The notes under the pieces are model-generated. The model had not been told where the DNA came from. It saw nothing but the letters and a program-made list of their open reading frames with translations, and did not search any database. The position numbers and the translations under genes are program-made. Below are positions 8,602 through 17,319 of a stretch of DNA of 44,737 nt, piece by piece. The stretch comes from an uncultured Bacteroidales bacterium (lineage in GTDB: Bacteria > Bacteroidota > Bacteroidia > Bacteroidales > UBA932), in the NCBI GenBank assembly GCA_944322815.1, contig CALUQB010000022.1, positions 1 to 44,737 of the forward strand, in the 5' to 3' direction. How positions within the stretch are numbered: position 1 is the stretch's first letter; every line of letters starts with the position of its first letter.

Positions 8602-9879
8602 ATGGAAAACAGAAAATACGGTTTCGAGACATTGCAGTTGAGGGCCGGTCAGGAGATCGACCCGGTATCCAAGGCCACTGCCGTGCCCATTTACCAGACT
8701 ACGGCATACGTATTCGAGGATATGCAGCAAGGTGCTGATCTTTTCGCCTTGAAAAAAGAAGGGAACATCTATACCAGAATCACGAATACAACGAACGATG
8801 TTTTCGAAAAGAGAATGGCTGCCCTCGAAGGCGGTGTGGCTGCAGTGACCACGGCGTCCGGGACTGCCGCGATATTCCTGGCCGTGACGAACATCTGCGG
8901 TCCGGGAGACAATATAGTGACATCGCCTTTCCTCTATGGCGGTACCTTCACCATGTTCGAGATCACTCTCAGGGACATGGGCATACAGGTGCGTTTTGCA
9001 GAAAGTGATCGTGTGGAGGATCTGGAGAAACTTGTGGACGACCGTACTAAAGCCATATATCTGGAGATTCTCGGAAATCCGGCCTTCAATGTCCCGGATT
9101 TCGAACCTATAGTGGAGATGGCACGCAGAAAGGGTGTCTGCGTGATGGTGGACAATACTTTCGGCTGCGGAGGCTATCTTTTCCAGCCGTTCAGCTGGGG
9201 TGCGAACGTGTCCGTACATTCTGCCACAAAATGGATTTGCGGTCACGGGACAGCTCTTGGCGGAGTAGTGGTCGATGGCGGAAATTTCGACTGGACCCCT
9301 GAGAAGTATCCTCTTCTGGCAGCTCCGGCGGAAAGCTATCACGGCCTGGTATACAAGGAAGTGTTCGGAAATGCCGCCTTTGCCGGCAGGGTGCGTGTGG
9401 ACGGTCTCAGAAACATAGGCGCATCCGCATCTCCTTTCAATTCCTTCCTGATGCTCCAGGGGCTGGAGACATTGTCCCTGAGGGCGGAGAGATGCTGCTC
9501 GAACGCATTGGCGATAGCCGAATTCCTGGATAGGCATCCGGCAGTGGAAAGCGTCAGCTATACAGGTCTTCCTGAGAATCCTTATCATGCGCTGGCGAAG
9601 AAGTATCTTAGGCATGGTTTCGGAGCTGTGCTGACTTTCAGGGTGAAAGGCGGTTTCGATGCAGCAGCGGCGCTTGTGAGCAAACTGGAACTGATCCTGC
9701 ATGTGAGCAGCGTAGGGGATTCGAAGTCCCTGATAGTGCATCCGGCCTCTACCACGCATTCGCAGCTCGGTCCTAAGGAACAGGAAGCGAGCGGTGTATA
9801 TCCGAACCTGCTCAGGCTGTCGGTGGGCACGGAGAGTGTGGATGACCTGATTTACGATCTCGACCAGGCCCTGAAATAG
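8602..9879 (+). CDS. metY: O-acetylhomoserine sulfhydrylase (Cys/Met metabolism PLP enzyme)
   Basis: Converts O-acetylhomoserine and sulfide to homocysteine (or uses methanethiol to give methionine) with pyridoxal phosphate. I place the start at ATG 8602 (MENRKYGFETLQLRAGQE), which fits family N-termini; the frame is open back to 8563 but those 13 residues look like upstream DNA. The product is 425 residues, normal for MetY. Visible motifs are the PLP lysine in SVHSATKWICGHG (Lys210), MVDNTFGCGGYLFQP before it, and the C-terminal HPASTTHSQL followed by LRLSVGTES. It continues the pathway from metX upstream; asd follows 62 bases downstream. Confidence 0.95.
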   Translation: MENRKYGFETLQLRAGQEIDPVSKATAVPIYQTTAYVFEDMQQGADLFALKKEGNIYTRITNTTNDVFEKRMAALEGGVAAVTTASGTAAIFLAVTNICGPGDNIVTSPFLYGGTFTMFEITLRDMGIQVRFAESDRVEDLEKLVDDRTKAIYLEILGNPAFNVPDFEPIVEMARRKGVCVMVDNTFGCGGYLFQPFSWGANVSVHSATKWICGHGTALGGVVVDGGNFDWTPEKYPLLAAPAESYHGLVYKEVFGNAAFAGRVRVDGLRNIGASASPFNSFLMLQGLETLSLRAERCCSNALAIAEFLDRHPAVESVSYTGLPENPYHALAKKYLRHGFGAVLTFRVKGGFDAAAALVSKLELILHVSSVGDSKSLIVHPASTTHSQLGPKEQEASGVYPNLLRLSVGTESVDDLIYDLDQALK

Positions 9880-9941
9880 ACCGGATCCTGATTTTTGCGA
9901 AGATTACGAACATAAAGACGAACTTATAAAACTATCGAATC

Positions 9942-10946
9942 ATGAAAGTAGCTGTAGTCGGTGCCACCGGACTTGTAGGCACGAGAATGCTGGAAGTGCT
10001 CGCTGAGCAGAAATTCCCTGTAACTGAACTTCTTCCTGTGGCTTCTGCCAAATCTGTCGGCAGGAAAGTGGCTTTCTGCGGAAAGGATTGGTCTGTGGTC
10101 AGCGCTGATGATGCCATCGCTGCAAGGCCGGATCTGGCCCTGTTTTCAGCTGGGGCAGGCGCATCCAGGGAGTTGGCTCCGAAATTCGCGGAAGTAGGGT
10201 GCCGTGTCGTGGACAATTCTTCATGCTGGAGGATGGACCCGTCGAAGAAACTGGTCGTGCCTGAAATCAACGGAGATGTCATCACTGCAGATGACTATAT
10301 CATTGCGAATCCGAACTGTTCTACCATACAGATGCTGATGCCATTGGCCCCTCTTCACAAAGCGTTCAAGATAAAGAGGATAGTGGTTTCCACCTATCAG
10401 TCGGTGACCGGTACCGGCTACAAGGCACTGGATCAGATGGAGGCCGAGCGTGCTGGAAAGAAATGGGGCGAATATCCTGCCGTGTATCCATATCCGATAG
10501 ACGAGAACATCCTTCCTCATATCGACTCTTTCCTGGAGACTGGTTATACGAAGGAAGAGATGAAGATGGTTAACGAGACGCACAAGATTCTGGATGAAAA
10601 CATACTGGTGTCCCCGACTACCGTACGTGTACCGGTGAAGGGCGGACATTCAGAGTCCGTGAATGTGGAATTCGAGAATGATTTCACTCTGGATGAGGTC
10701 CGCAGGCTGATTTCCGAGATGCCGGGATGTATCGTCCAGGATGATCCTTCGAAGAATATCTATCCTATGCCTCTGTATGCGTGGGGACACGATGATGTCT
10801 ATGTGGGCCGTATCCGCCGTGACCCGTCAGTGAAATACGGTCTGAATCTCTGGTGCGTGGCTGACAATCTCCGGAAAGGTGCTGCGACCAATGCCGTGCA
10901 GATCGCCCAGTACCTGATCCGTAAGGGATTCCTGCCGGAAGCGTAG
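9942..10946 (+). CDS. asd: Aspartate-semialdehyde dehydrogenase
   Basis: Makes aspartate semialdehyde by NADPH reduction of aspartyl phosphate, the branch point to lysine/diaminopimelate and homoserine. The 334-residue protein has an N-terminal nucleotide-binding motif VVGATGLVGTRML, the catalytic Cys126 in NPNCSTIQM, and the substrate-binding segment RVPVKGGHSESVNVEFEN. Placement after metX and metY groups precursor supply with methionine synthesis. The 62-base gap before it has no strong promoter; TGATTTTTG near 9888 is only a weak -7 match, so read-through from metY is plausible. Confidence 0.96.
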   Translation: MKVAVVGATGLVGTRMLEVLAEQKFPVTELLPVASAKSVGRKVAFCGKDWSVVSADDAIAARPDLALFSAGAGASRELAPKFAEVGCRVVDNSSCWRMDPSKKLVVPEINGDVITADDYIIANPNCSTIQMLMPLAPLHKAFKIKRIVVSTYQSVTGTGYKALDQMEAERAGKKWGEYPAVYPYPIDENILPHIDSFLETGYTKEEMKMVNETHKILDENILVSPTTVRVPVKGGHSESVNVEFENDFTLDEVRRLISEMPGCIVQDDPSKNIYPMPLYAWGHDDVYVGRIRRDPSVKYGLNLWCVADNLRKGAATNAVQIAQYLIRKGFLPEA

Positions 10947-10961
10947 CCTGACAAGGATTTT

Positions 10962-10992
10962 TTGTACCGGAAGCTTTCGCGTTCCGGTACAA
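10962..10992. terminator. Hairpin downstream of asd
   Basis: TTGTACCGGAA (10962-10972) and TTCCGGTACAA (10982-10992) form a perfect 11-bp stem with a 9-base loop just after the asd stop. No T-run follows on the plus strand, so it may rather be a 3' processing or stability element. Confidence 0.5.
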
Positions 10993-11007
10993 TGAAATGA
11001 AAATGAT

Positions 11008-11044
11008 GAGACTGTGACAAAATGGTAAAATTTTGCGCAGTCTC
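11008..11044. terminator. Second hairpin between convergent asd and the DUF456 gene
   Basis: GAGACTG (11008-11014) pairs with CAGTCTC (11038-11044), and CAAAAT/ATTTTG pair inside it. It lies just beyond the end of the minus-strand DUF456 gene, so it may end transcripts from either side. Confidence 0.45.
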
Positions 11045-11056
11045 TTCAGGTGTATC

Positions 11057-11548
11057 CTATAAGTATACAATGATATAGTACATCATAACCCCGCAGGCCA
11101 CAAGTTTCAGTCCAGTCCCGACGATGAATCCGAGGAATGAACCTAACGCGGATTTCAAGGCTTCGGAGCCGTTCTTGTTTGCGAACAGTATTTCGGCCAG
11201 AAAAGCTCCGAGGACAGAGAAAATGATCATACCCCACGGCGGCATGACGAAGATACCGAATATCATCCCTATGAATGTCCCCCACTCTGCGGCTTTCGAG
11301 CCACCTGTGACGCGGGTCAGATAAGAAGGTATGACATAATCCAGCACGCTCACGAGGATAGTCACGCCCAACATCACCAGCAGGATGGTCAGCGACATTT
11401 CGTCCCCGTGACTGTTCGTGCCGCCCCAGAAATAAAGCAGCAGCATTCCCACCCAGCTCAGCGGAGGTCCCGGAAGGGCAGGCAGGACGCTGCCCAATAT
11501 ACCTATGATTCCGGCGAGTACCGCCAGTATTCCTACAATGATTTCCAT
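11057..11548 (-). CDS. DUF456-family small membrane protein
   Basis: A 163-residue integral membrane protein of unknown function, with about four to five hydrophobic segments. It opens with a Gly/Ala-rich segment (MEIIVGILAVLAGIIGILGSVLPALPGPPLSW) whose GSVLPALPGPPLSW pattern is the family hallmark. The middle has a short polar patch, VIPSYLTRVTGGSKAAEWG, then FIGMIFGIFVMPPWGMIIF. It sits 11 bases downstream of the aminopeptidase gene on the same strand and is probably co-transcribed with it. No enzymatic motif is visible. The family assignment rests on the N-terminal motif, length and hydrophobic pattern. Confidence 0.8.
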   Translation of the reverse strand: MEIIVGILAVLAGIIGILGSVLPALPGPPLSWVGMLLLYFWGGTNSHGDEMSLTILLVMLGVTILVSVLDYVIPSYLTRVTGGSKAAEWGTFIGMIFGIFVMPPWGMIIFSVLGAFLAEILFANKNGSEALKSALGSFLGFIVGTGLKLVACGVMMYYIIVYL

Positions 11549-11559
11549 ACCGATTTTAT

Positions 11560-13017
11560 TTATGTCCGATCCTGTTCGGAGGCCATGGCGGCTTCGACAT
11601 CGTCAGCCGCGATAGGAAGGCGGTGCGGGCCGAGCCTGCGACAGCCGTCTTCTGTGATGAGCAGGTCATCTTCGAGTCTGATTCCTCCGAAGTCCAGATA
11701 TTTTTCCACGGCTGCGTAGTTCACCATGCCCTTGTCCGTCCCTTCCTCTTTCCACTTGCTTATAAGTGCAGGCACGAAATAAATTCCGGGTTCGTCAGTG
11801 ATGACATGGCCAGGTTTCAGGCGGCGGGCCATCCTGAGAGAGCCGAGTCCAAGCTGTGACGCTCTGGTCTGGTCATCATCGTAGCCTACCAGGTCTTCGC
11901 CGAGATCCTCCATGTCATGTACATCGATGCCCATGTTGTGCCCGAGTCCGTGAGGCATGAACATCCCTGCGATACCTTCGTTCACCATGTCGTCGATGTG
12001 TCCGTTCACCAGGCTGAGAGCCTTGAGTCCGTCCAGCATCTTCGCGGCTACTGCCAGATGTACCTCCCTGTACGGTATCCCCGGTGCTGCCAGTTGGAAA
12101 GCCAGTTCGTTGCACTCAGCCACTATGTCGTATATCTCACGCTGTTTCGGCGTGAATTTTCCGCTGCACGGCAGAGTCCGGGTGAAGTCCGAAGCGTAAT
12201 GGGTGTTGCTTTCCGCCCCGGCATCTATAAGGAGCATCCTGCCCGGTGTGATGATCTGATGGTGGGAGTGGTTGTGCAGAGTCTCGCCGTTCTGTGAAAG
12301 TATGGTAGTGAAAGATACTCCCCAACCCTTGGAAATGGTGACGCCCTCCATTTTCCCTACTATATCCTGCTCCCTTACTCCGGGTTTGCAAGCCTGGCGT
12401 GCGGCAGTATGCATCAGCCAGCCTATTTCGCAGGCCTTGTCTATCTCTTCTATCTCACAGGCTTCCTTGATGAGTCTCATGGAAATCACGGCTCTCGTCA
12501 GTTCGAGAGATGCGGTGATTTCTGGATTCCCGTACGCCGGTCCCGTCTTCCGCACGTTTTCTGCCGGGCAGCCCATCAGGCTGGAAAGCATCATGGTATT
12601 GTAGTACCTGGATGCCGGCAGGAAATGCACCGTCCTTCCTGAGACTTTGGCTGTCCGGACCGCTTCGAAGAATCCCAGGTATGGGGCGGTCCTGTCCACT
12701 CCGATGAGCCCGCCTTTCGATGCCACGGACGGCTGCGGCCCCATCCAGATGATATCGTCTATGTCAACATCGTTCCCGTACATGACTTCATCCCCGCTGT
12801 CAAGGTCCAGAATCGCTCCGAATCCCGGTTCGTCTATCCCCCAGAAATACAGGAACGAACTCTCCTGTCTGAATTTGTAGTCATTTCCGCGATAGTTCTG
12901 CGGAGCCTCTACATTGCCCAGGAAAACCGCGATCCCGCGTCTCCCGTCATTCCCTGTGGCCCTCATCTCTTCGAGCAGCCTTTTCCGTCTTCCGACGTAA
13001 ATTTCCTTTCCGAACAT
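11560..13017 (-). CDS. pepP: Xaa-Pro aminopeptidase, M24B metallopeptidase
   Basis: Releases the N-terminal residue from peptides that have proline in second position, in the cytosol; there is no signal peptide. The 485-residue protein has an N-terminal AMP_N-type domain (about 1-150) and a pita-bread catalytic domain. The five metal ligands of the family are all present: Asp265 (LIDAG), Asp277 (SDFTRT), His360 (HGLGHNMG), Glu409 (DEPGIYF) and Glu449 (RLEDD). The DUF456 gene follows after 11 bases. The 63 bases before the next minus-strand gene hold nothing notable, so it may share a transcript with the PDDEXK gene upstream. Confidence 0.95.
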   Translation of the reverse strand: MFGKEIYVGRRKRLLEEMRATGNDGRRGIAVFLGNVEAPQNYRGNDYKFRQESSFLYFWGIDEPGFGAILDLDSGDEVMYGNDVDIDDIIWMGPQPSVASKGGLIGVDRTAPYLGFFEAVRTAKVSGRTVHFLPASRYYNTMMLSSLMGCPAENVRKTGPAYGNPEITASLELTRAVISMRLIKEACEIEEIDKACEIGWLMHTAARQACKPGVREQDIVGKMEGVTISKGWGVSFTTILSQNGETLHNHSHHQIITPGRMLLIDAGAESNTHYASDFTRTLPCSGKFTPKQREIYDIVAECNELAFQLAAPGIPYREVHLAVAAKMLDGLKALSLVNGHIDDMVNEGIAGMFMPHGLGHNMGIDVHDMEDLGEDLVGYDDDQTRASQLGLGSLRMARRLKPGHVITDEPGIYFVPALISKWKEEGTDKGMVNYAAVEKYLDFGGIRLEDDLLITEDGCRRLGPHRLPIAADDVEAAMASEQDRT

Positions 13018-13080
13018 ATTTCTGATCTTTAAATTCCATTTCCAATTTCCGGCTTACGCCAATGCTTCCGTATTCCGCGC

Positions 13081-14646
13081 TCAGGCTTCCACGGCTTTCC
13101 ATTCACCGACTGTCCGTGTCCCGGAATCGAAACTGACTCCCACTTTCACGAGCTTTCTTCCGTCTGCCGAGTATGGGACGAGATAGCCTTTAGAATCTAT
13201 CTGCTTCAATGCGTCATCGGCCGTACCGTCGATTTTAAGTTCGAACACATAGATGTGGGTTCCGGTCTTCAATACGATGTCTGCCCGTCCGACAGCGCTC
13301 CTGACTTCGCTGCCGATGTACATTCCCATCATGGAAAAGAGCAGATAGAATATGGTATGATAGTGTTTTCCCGTCTTGTTCTCCAGATCGTATGGTATCG
13401 AAGCGAAAAATGCCGTGATTTTTTCCATGCAGCTTTCCAGATCGTTTCTGCGCAGGTCTTCGGTAAACCCGTATATGAAAGAATTCCGTTTCAGGTACAG
13501 ATCATTCACATATTCCGGAATCAGGGAATTGATGAACCCGAGCCTCACTTCGTCATTCGGGTATGCGAGGGTATAGAGGTCTGCCATCGGATTATAGTCC
13601 TTGATGGTGAGATATCCGCTCTGGTACAGTACAGGAACGGGGTTTGTGATCCGCTCTGCAGGGACATCGAACTGTTCCGAAGACGCTGTGATCCCTTCCA
13701 GACTTTCGATGTCGAAATTGCATTTCTGCAGGACCTCTATCAAAAATGTCGGAGTGCCTGATGAAAACCAGTATTTTCCGTATCGCAGGTCATTGAACGC
13801 GTTCAGCAGACTGAAAGGATTGTAGATATCCTCACATTCCGGACTGAAATGATAGCCGTCGTACATCCGGCGCAGATGCTCCATCGCCTCTTCATATGTT
13901 TCCTTGTTCTTTTCGGCCAGGGCTTCGACATCAGGGCGGAGCTGTTCTTCCAGCTCTTTTGCAGTGATGCCGCATATGGCGCTGAACCGGTCTTTCATGC
14001 TGATGTTCTGCAGGCTGTTCAGCTCGCTGAAAATGCTCATCTGGCTGAATTTGCTGATGCCGGTAATGAATACGAATTTCAGCATGGCATCGCTCATTTT
14101 CACGACGCTGTAGAAACTGCGGAGCATGTTCCTCAGTTTACTCTGGAGTTCAGGATCGGAATTGCTGTCCAGAAGCGGAGCGTCATATTCATCCACGAGG
14201 AAAACTACCTGTTTCCCTGTCATTTCGTATGCTCTGCGGATGATGCCCTGGAAACGTTCTGCCGGTGTCTTTTCAGAAACATCTTTTCCGAAACGTTCTT
14301 CCATAAGGCGGAGTTGAATACATAATTGCCCGTCCAGATCTTCTGTCGAGAAGTACTTCGTTCCGCTGAAATCGAAATGCAGGACAGGGTATTCTGTCCA
14401 GTCTTTTTCCAGTTCGCTGATAGCCAGGCCTTCGAAGAGGTCCTTCTTTCCTGAAAAATAAGATTCGAGGGTGGTTACAAGCAGGCTTTTCCCGAATCTT
14501 CGCGGGCGGCTGAGAAAGTAGATCTTGTCTGAAGTGACCAGATCGTAGATCAGGCCGGTCTTGTCTACATAGACACAACCTCTGTTCCTGACTTCGCTGA
14601 ATGTCTGGATACCTATCGGGTATCTTCTCCGTGGTGTGTTTCCCAT
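13081..14646 (-). CDS. AAA-ATPase-like protein with C-terminal PD-(D/E)XK nuclease-type domain
   Basis: A family very common in Bacteroidota and often present in many copies; its function is not established. The 521-residue product starts with the AAA-ATPase_like domain: YPIGIQTFSEVRNRGCVYVDKT, then a Walker-A-like PRRFGKSLL (about 48-56) and the Walker-B-like QVVFLVDEYDAPLL. The C-terminal domain (about 440-500) has GRADIVLKTGTHIYVFELKIDG, in which Asp and the ExK are the PD-(D/E)XK core. All key residues are intact, so it may be an active nuclease or a defence/mobile-element relative. It has its own promoter embedded in a 31-bp palindrome upstream. Confidence 0.88.
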   Translation of the reverse strand: MGNTPRRRYPIGIQTFSEVRNRGCVYVDKTGLIYDLVTSDKIYFLSRPRRFGKSLLVTTLESYFSGKKDLFEGLAISELEKDWTEYPVLHFDFSGTKYFSTEDLDGQLCIQLRLMEERFGKDVSEKTPAERFQGIIRRAYEMTGKQVVFLVDEYDAPLLDSNSDPELQSKLRNMLRSFYSVVKMSDAMLKFVFITGISKFSQMSIFSELNSLQNISMKDRFSAICGITAKELEEQLRPDVEALAEKNKETYEEAMEHLRRMYDGYHFSPECEDIYNPFSLLNAFNDLRYGKYWFSSGTPTFLIEVLQKCNFDIESLEGITASSEQFDVPAERITNPVPVLYQSGYLTIKDYNPMADLYTLAYPNDEVRLGFINSLIPEYVNDLYLKRNSFIYGFTEDLRRNDLESCMEKITAFFASIPYDLENKTGKHYHTIFYLLFSMMGMYIGSEVRSAVGRADIVLKTGTHIYVFELKIDGTADDALKQIDSKGYLVPYSADGRKLVKVGVSFDSGTRTVGEWKAVEA

Positions 14647-14707
14647 CTTCTTGTGTTTTCAGTGTTATGCGGAATGATTCTGATCCCGCTTCAGCCCCTT
14701 CATCCTA

Positions 14708-14751
14708 CAAATATAATAATTGTTCCGGCAGATTCGCAATCTGCCGGAACA
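14708..14751 (-). promoter_or_regulatory. Promoter with overlapping 31-bp palindromic operator candidate
   Basis: On the minus strand TTG (14739-14737), a 21-base spacer and TATATTTG (14715-14708) form a Bacteroidota promoter for the AAA/PDDEXK gene. The -33 TTG sits at the centre of a perfect inverted repeat, TGTTCCGGCAGATT (14721-14734) and AATCTGCCGGAACA (14738-14751). A dimeric regulator bound there would block the promoter. A terminator reading of the hairpin is less likely, because a better terminator for the gene beyond lies at 14786-14835. Confidence 0.55.
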
Positions 14752-14785
14752 GTTCGTAATCCATCCAATCCTCTGAACAGAAAAA

Positions 14786-14835
14786 GAGGGTGGGGCAAAA
14801 TGGTACTTTCTGCGTCCACCTTTTGCCCCACCCTC
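14786..14835 (-). terminator. Intrinsic terminator of the PiT transporter gene
   Basis: GAGGGTGGGGCAAAA (14786-14800) and TTTTGCCCCACCCTC (14821-14835) form a perfect 15-bp stem. On the minus strand it is followed by CTTTTTCTG, starting 21 bases after the transporter's stop codon. Confidence 0.8.
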
Positions 14836-14856
14836 GCGAATTATAGCGGAAAAAAT

Positions 14857-17091
14857 TTATGCGAGCTTTCTGGATGCCCTTGCATAATGCTTGAGTGAGA
14901 TGCACAGCTGCTCCGACTCCTGTACCAGATTCAGGTACATGTATGCCATCGTCAGATTCAGGTTCTTGTCCTGGATGTCTACCATCAGGGCCTTTCTCAG
15001 ATCGGAGAATTTCACCTGCAGCCTGCTGAGGGTCTCCTCCTGGCTTCTCATCTCTTCATAGTTCCTGTCCTTGAAGTGGTTTGCGAGATTCTGCATCGTA
15101 GCTACCAGCTCGTCGCGGACCGAACTGAATGCGGAACAGTATTCAGCCGGGATAGGCGTGAAATTGTTGTCCACATGCTCGTATGCCGGCTCGCAGATAC
15201 GGCGGAGCGAGTAATATACCTGTTCCATATAGTTGAATGCAGTGTGGAACCACGCGCTTTTCTCCAGACCCGTTTCAGGATCCACCATTCTCAGGCAGAC
15301 AGTCTCCTTCTTCCTGAGACTCTTGAGCTTTGTCTTGTAGTTTTTCAGATCATTCATGGAATGTTTCAGAATCCTGACATTTTCATTCATGAGACCGTCA
15401 GTTACCGCAGTGTACTGTGAAGCCATCTCGTCGAGGAATGCCTTGTCGTTTTCTGCCACGTATTTCAGGAAAGGAACCCATACCTGTTTCCTGTCAGTCA
15501 TTTTCAGAATGTCGTAGTAGGCTTTGTCACCCTTCGTCGTATCTGATTTTTCCTTGTATTTCACATTGCTGTGAATCAGGACGGCGAGTCCTGCGATGAC
15601 TATTATCACGGTCACTACAGTACCGCCGAAGTACATCAGGAGTGCTATGAAGAATGCGCTGATGAATGCGATGGCGGCAGTCATGAACCATCCGCCGATG
15701 ACAGACAGTACTCCGGTGATTCTGAACACTGCACTTTCCCTGCTCCAAGCCCTGTCCGCGAGGGACGTACCCATTGCGACCATGAATGTCACGTATGTAG
15801 TGGAAAGAGGCAGTTTGAGGGACGTTCCCAGAGCGATCAGAAGGGAAGCCACCACGAGGTTCACTGATGCTCTGACCACATCATAGGCTGCATTGTCCTC
15901 TATGTCGATATTGGTCTTGTCGAACCTACGGTCAATCCATTTTTTGACCCTGTCAGGAGTGGCCGAAACTACGAACTGGGCTGTGGAACTGCTCCATCTT
16001 ACGATGCTTCTGGCAACTTTCGAAGACCCGAACATCTCGTCACCTTCGTCCTGGCGGGCCAGGTTTATTTCGGTCTTCGTCACGTTGTGGGCTTTCTTCG
16101 ATGTAGCGAGAGCTATCACCATCACCACGCCAGAGGCGATCAGGAAAATCAAAGGAGTCGATGCCGGTTCGTTAAGTACTCCCATCATGTGTCCTGCCGG
16201 GTCACCGCTTCCTGATGCCATATAGTCCTGATAAGAAGCGAAACCCGCGAGAGGTACACCGATGAAGTTCACAAGGTCATTGCCGGCGAAAGCCATGGCG
16301 AGGGCGAATGTCCCGATAAGGACTATCACCTTGAATACATTGACTTTCAGGAAGTGGAGAATCTGCATCAGTATCGTGAAGAATACAAGACATCCTCCGA
16401 GCAGCATCCATGTGTGCGTGTTGATCCATTCCTTGACATCCGCGGTCATGAACGCCAGATCCTTCGTGCCCTTGAAAAGCATGAAATAGACTATGGCTGT
16501 CACGGCTATACCGCCATATATTCCGATTTTCCATGTCAGACCCTTGTGGAAGTCGAAGGTGAAGATAAGCCTGGCGACATACTGGATGATGTTACCGCAG
16601 ACGAATGCTATGGCTACCGATACGAAGATGGCCATGATCACCGACAGGGCTTTCTCCGTGTTCATGTAGTCGGCGAATCCCAGACCGGTATCTGCGGTAG
16701 CCATCTTGATCATGGATAGTGCGAATGTAGCTCCGAGCAGTTCGAATACCATGGATACCGTAGTCGAAGTCGGCATACCGAGAGAATTGAACACATCCAG
16801 CAGGATGATGTCCGTGACCATCACTGCCAGAAAAATATACATCAGTTCCTTGAATGCGAACTGTTCCGGCCGGAAAATACCGTGCCTGGCGATGTCCATC
16901 ATCCCGTTGCTCATGATAGCTCCGAGAAATACGCCGGCTGCTGCCACGAAGATGATGGTCCTGAATCTGGCGACCTTGGCGCCGATAGCTGAATTGAGGA
17001 AGTTGACTGCATCGTTGCTGACTCCTACCCACAGGTCGGAGATCGCAAGGATGAATAGGAATATCACAAATCCCAGATATATCCAGTCCAT
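14857..17091 (-). CDS. PiT-family inorganic phosphate transporter with PhoU-like C-terminal region
   Basis: Takes up inorganic phosphate across the inner membrane, driven by H+ or Na+. The 744-residue protein has two copies of the PHO-4 signature: GVSNDAVNFLNSAIG (about 26-40) and GNDLVNFIGVPLAG (about 268-281). Around these lie at least ten hydrophobic helices in two halves. The final ~220 residues (from about 520) are soluble and helical, with YYSLRRICEPAYEHVDNNF and RNYEEMRSQEETLSRLQ, like a PhoU/DUF47 domain that may gate transport. It is transcribed away from a response-regulator/kinase pair; the ~230-base intergenic region probably holds both promoters, with a TAATTTTG -7 element for this gene. 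Confidence 0.93.
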   Translation of the reverse strand: MDWIYLGFVIFLFILAISDLWVGVSNDAVNFLNSAIGAKVARFRTIIFVAAAGVFLGAIMSNGMMDIARHGIFRPEQFAFKELMYIFLAVMVTDIILLDVFNSLGMPTSTTVSMVFELLGATFALSMIKMATADTGLGFADYMNTEKALSVIMAIFVSVAIAFVCGNIIQYVARLIFTFDFHKGLTWKIGIYGGIAVTAIVYFMLFKGTKDLAFMTADVKEWINTHTWMLLGGCLVFFTILMQILHFLKVNVFKVIVLIGTFALAMAFAGNDLVNFIGVPLAGFASYQDYMASGSGDPAGHMMGVLNEPASTPLIFLIASGVVMVIALATSKKAHNVTKTEINLARQDEGDEMFGSSKVARSIVRWSSSTAQFVVSATPDRVKKWIDRRFDKTNIDIEDNAAYDVVRASVNLVVASLLIALGTSLKLPLSTTYVTFMVAMGTSLADRAWSRESAVFRITGVLSVIGGWFMTAAIAFISAFFIALLMYFGGTVVTVIIVIAGLAVLIHSNVKYKEKSDTTKGDKAYYDILKMTDRKQVWVPFLKYVAENDKAFLDEMASQYTAVTDGLMNENVRILKHSMNDLKNYKTKLKSLRKKETVCLRMVDPETGLEKSAWFHTAFNYMEQVYYSLRRICEPAYEHVDNNFTPIPAEYCSAFSSVRDELVATMQNLANHFKDRNYEEMRSQEETLSRLQVKFSDLRKALMVDIQDKNLNLTMAYMYLNLVQESEQLCISLKHYARASRKLA

Positions 17092-17131
17092 ATAATATAG
17101 AGTTATAGTTAACGTCGACTGATATCAGGCG

Positions 17132-17139
17132 CAAAATTA
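17132..17139 (-). promoter_or_regulatory. -7 element of the phosphate transporter gene
   Basis: CAAAATTA on the plus strand reads TAATTTTG on the minus strand, a consensus -7 element about 40 bases before the ATG at 17091. The best upstream TTTTTG is 25 bases away, longer than optimal, so an activator may be needed. Confidence 0.5.
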
Positions 17140-17244
17140 GCCCCGTATTGTTGGGATTCTGTTGCAAAAATGTTAAAATATTGTTACGTAATTCCGTAAC
17201 AAATAATTTACATTCCTGTCAATGCATTGAAAAAGGAAAAAATA

Positions 17245-17252
17245 TACCTTTG
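17245..17252 (+). promoter_or_regulatory. -7 element of the two-component operon
   Basis: TACCTTTG matches TAnnTTTG and predicts a transcript start near 17258. This rules out translation from the upstream ATG at 17227 and supports the start at 17320. No good -33 element lies at the right distance, as expected for an activated promoter. Confidence 0.5.
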
Positions 17253-17319
17253 TCCCCGATCGGGTCCGACTGAATTCCCGGTCGTCTTATTTAAATCATT
17301 GAATGAAATTATTACAGGA

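Noticed and set aside
8566-9759. Long minus-strand ORF opposite metY
   Set aside because: A shadow of the codon structure of metY, with His/Arg/Cys-rich translation and no domain.
17227-17319. Upstream start of the response regulator
   Set aside because: The added 31 residues are not receiver-domain sequence, and the TACCTTTG -7 element lies within them.
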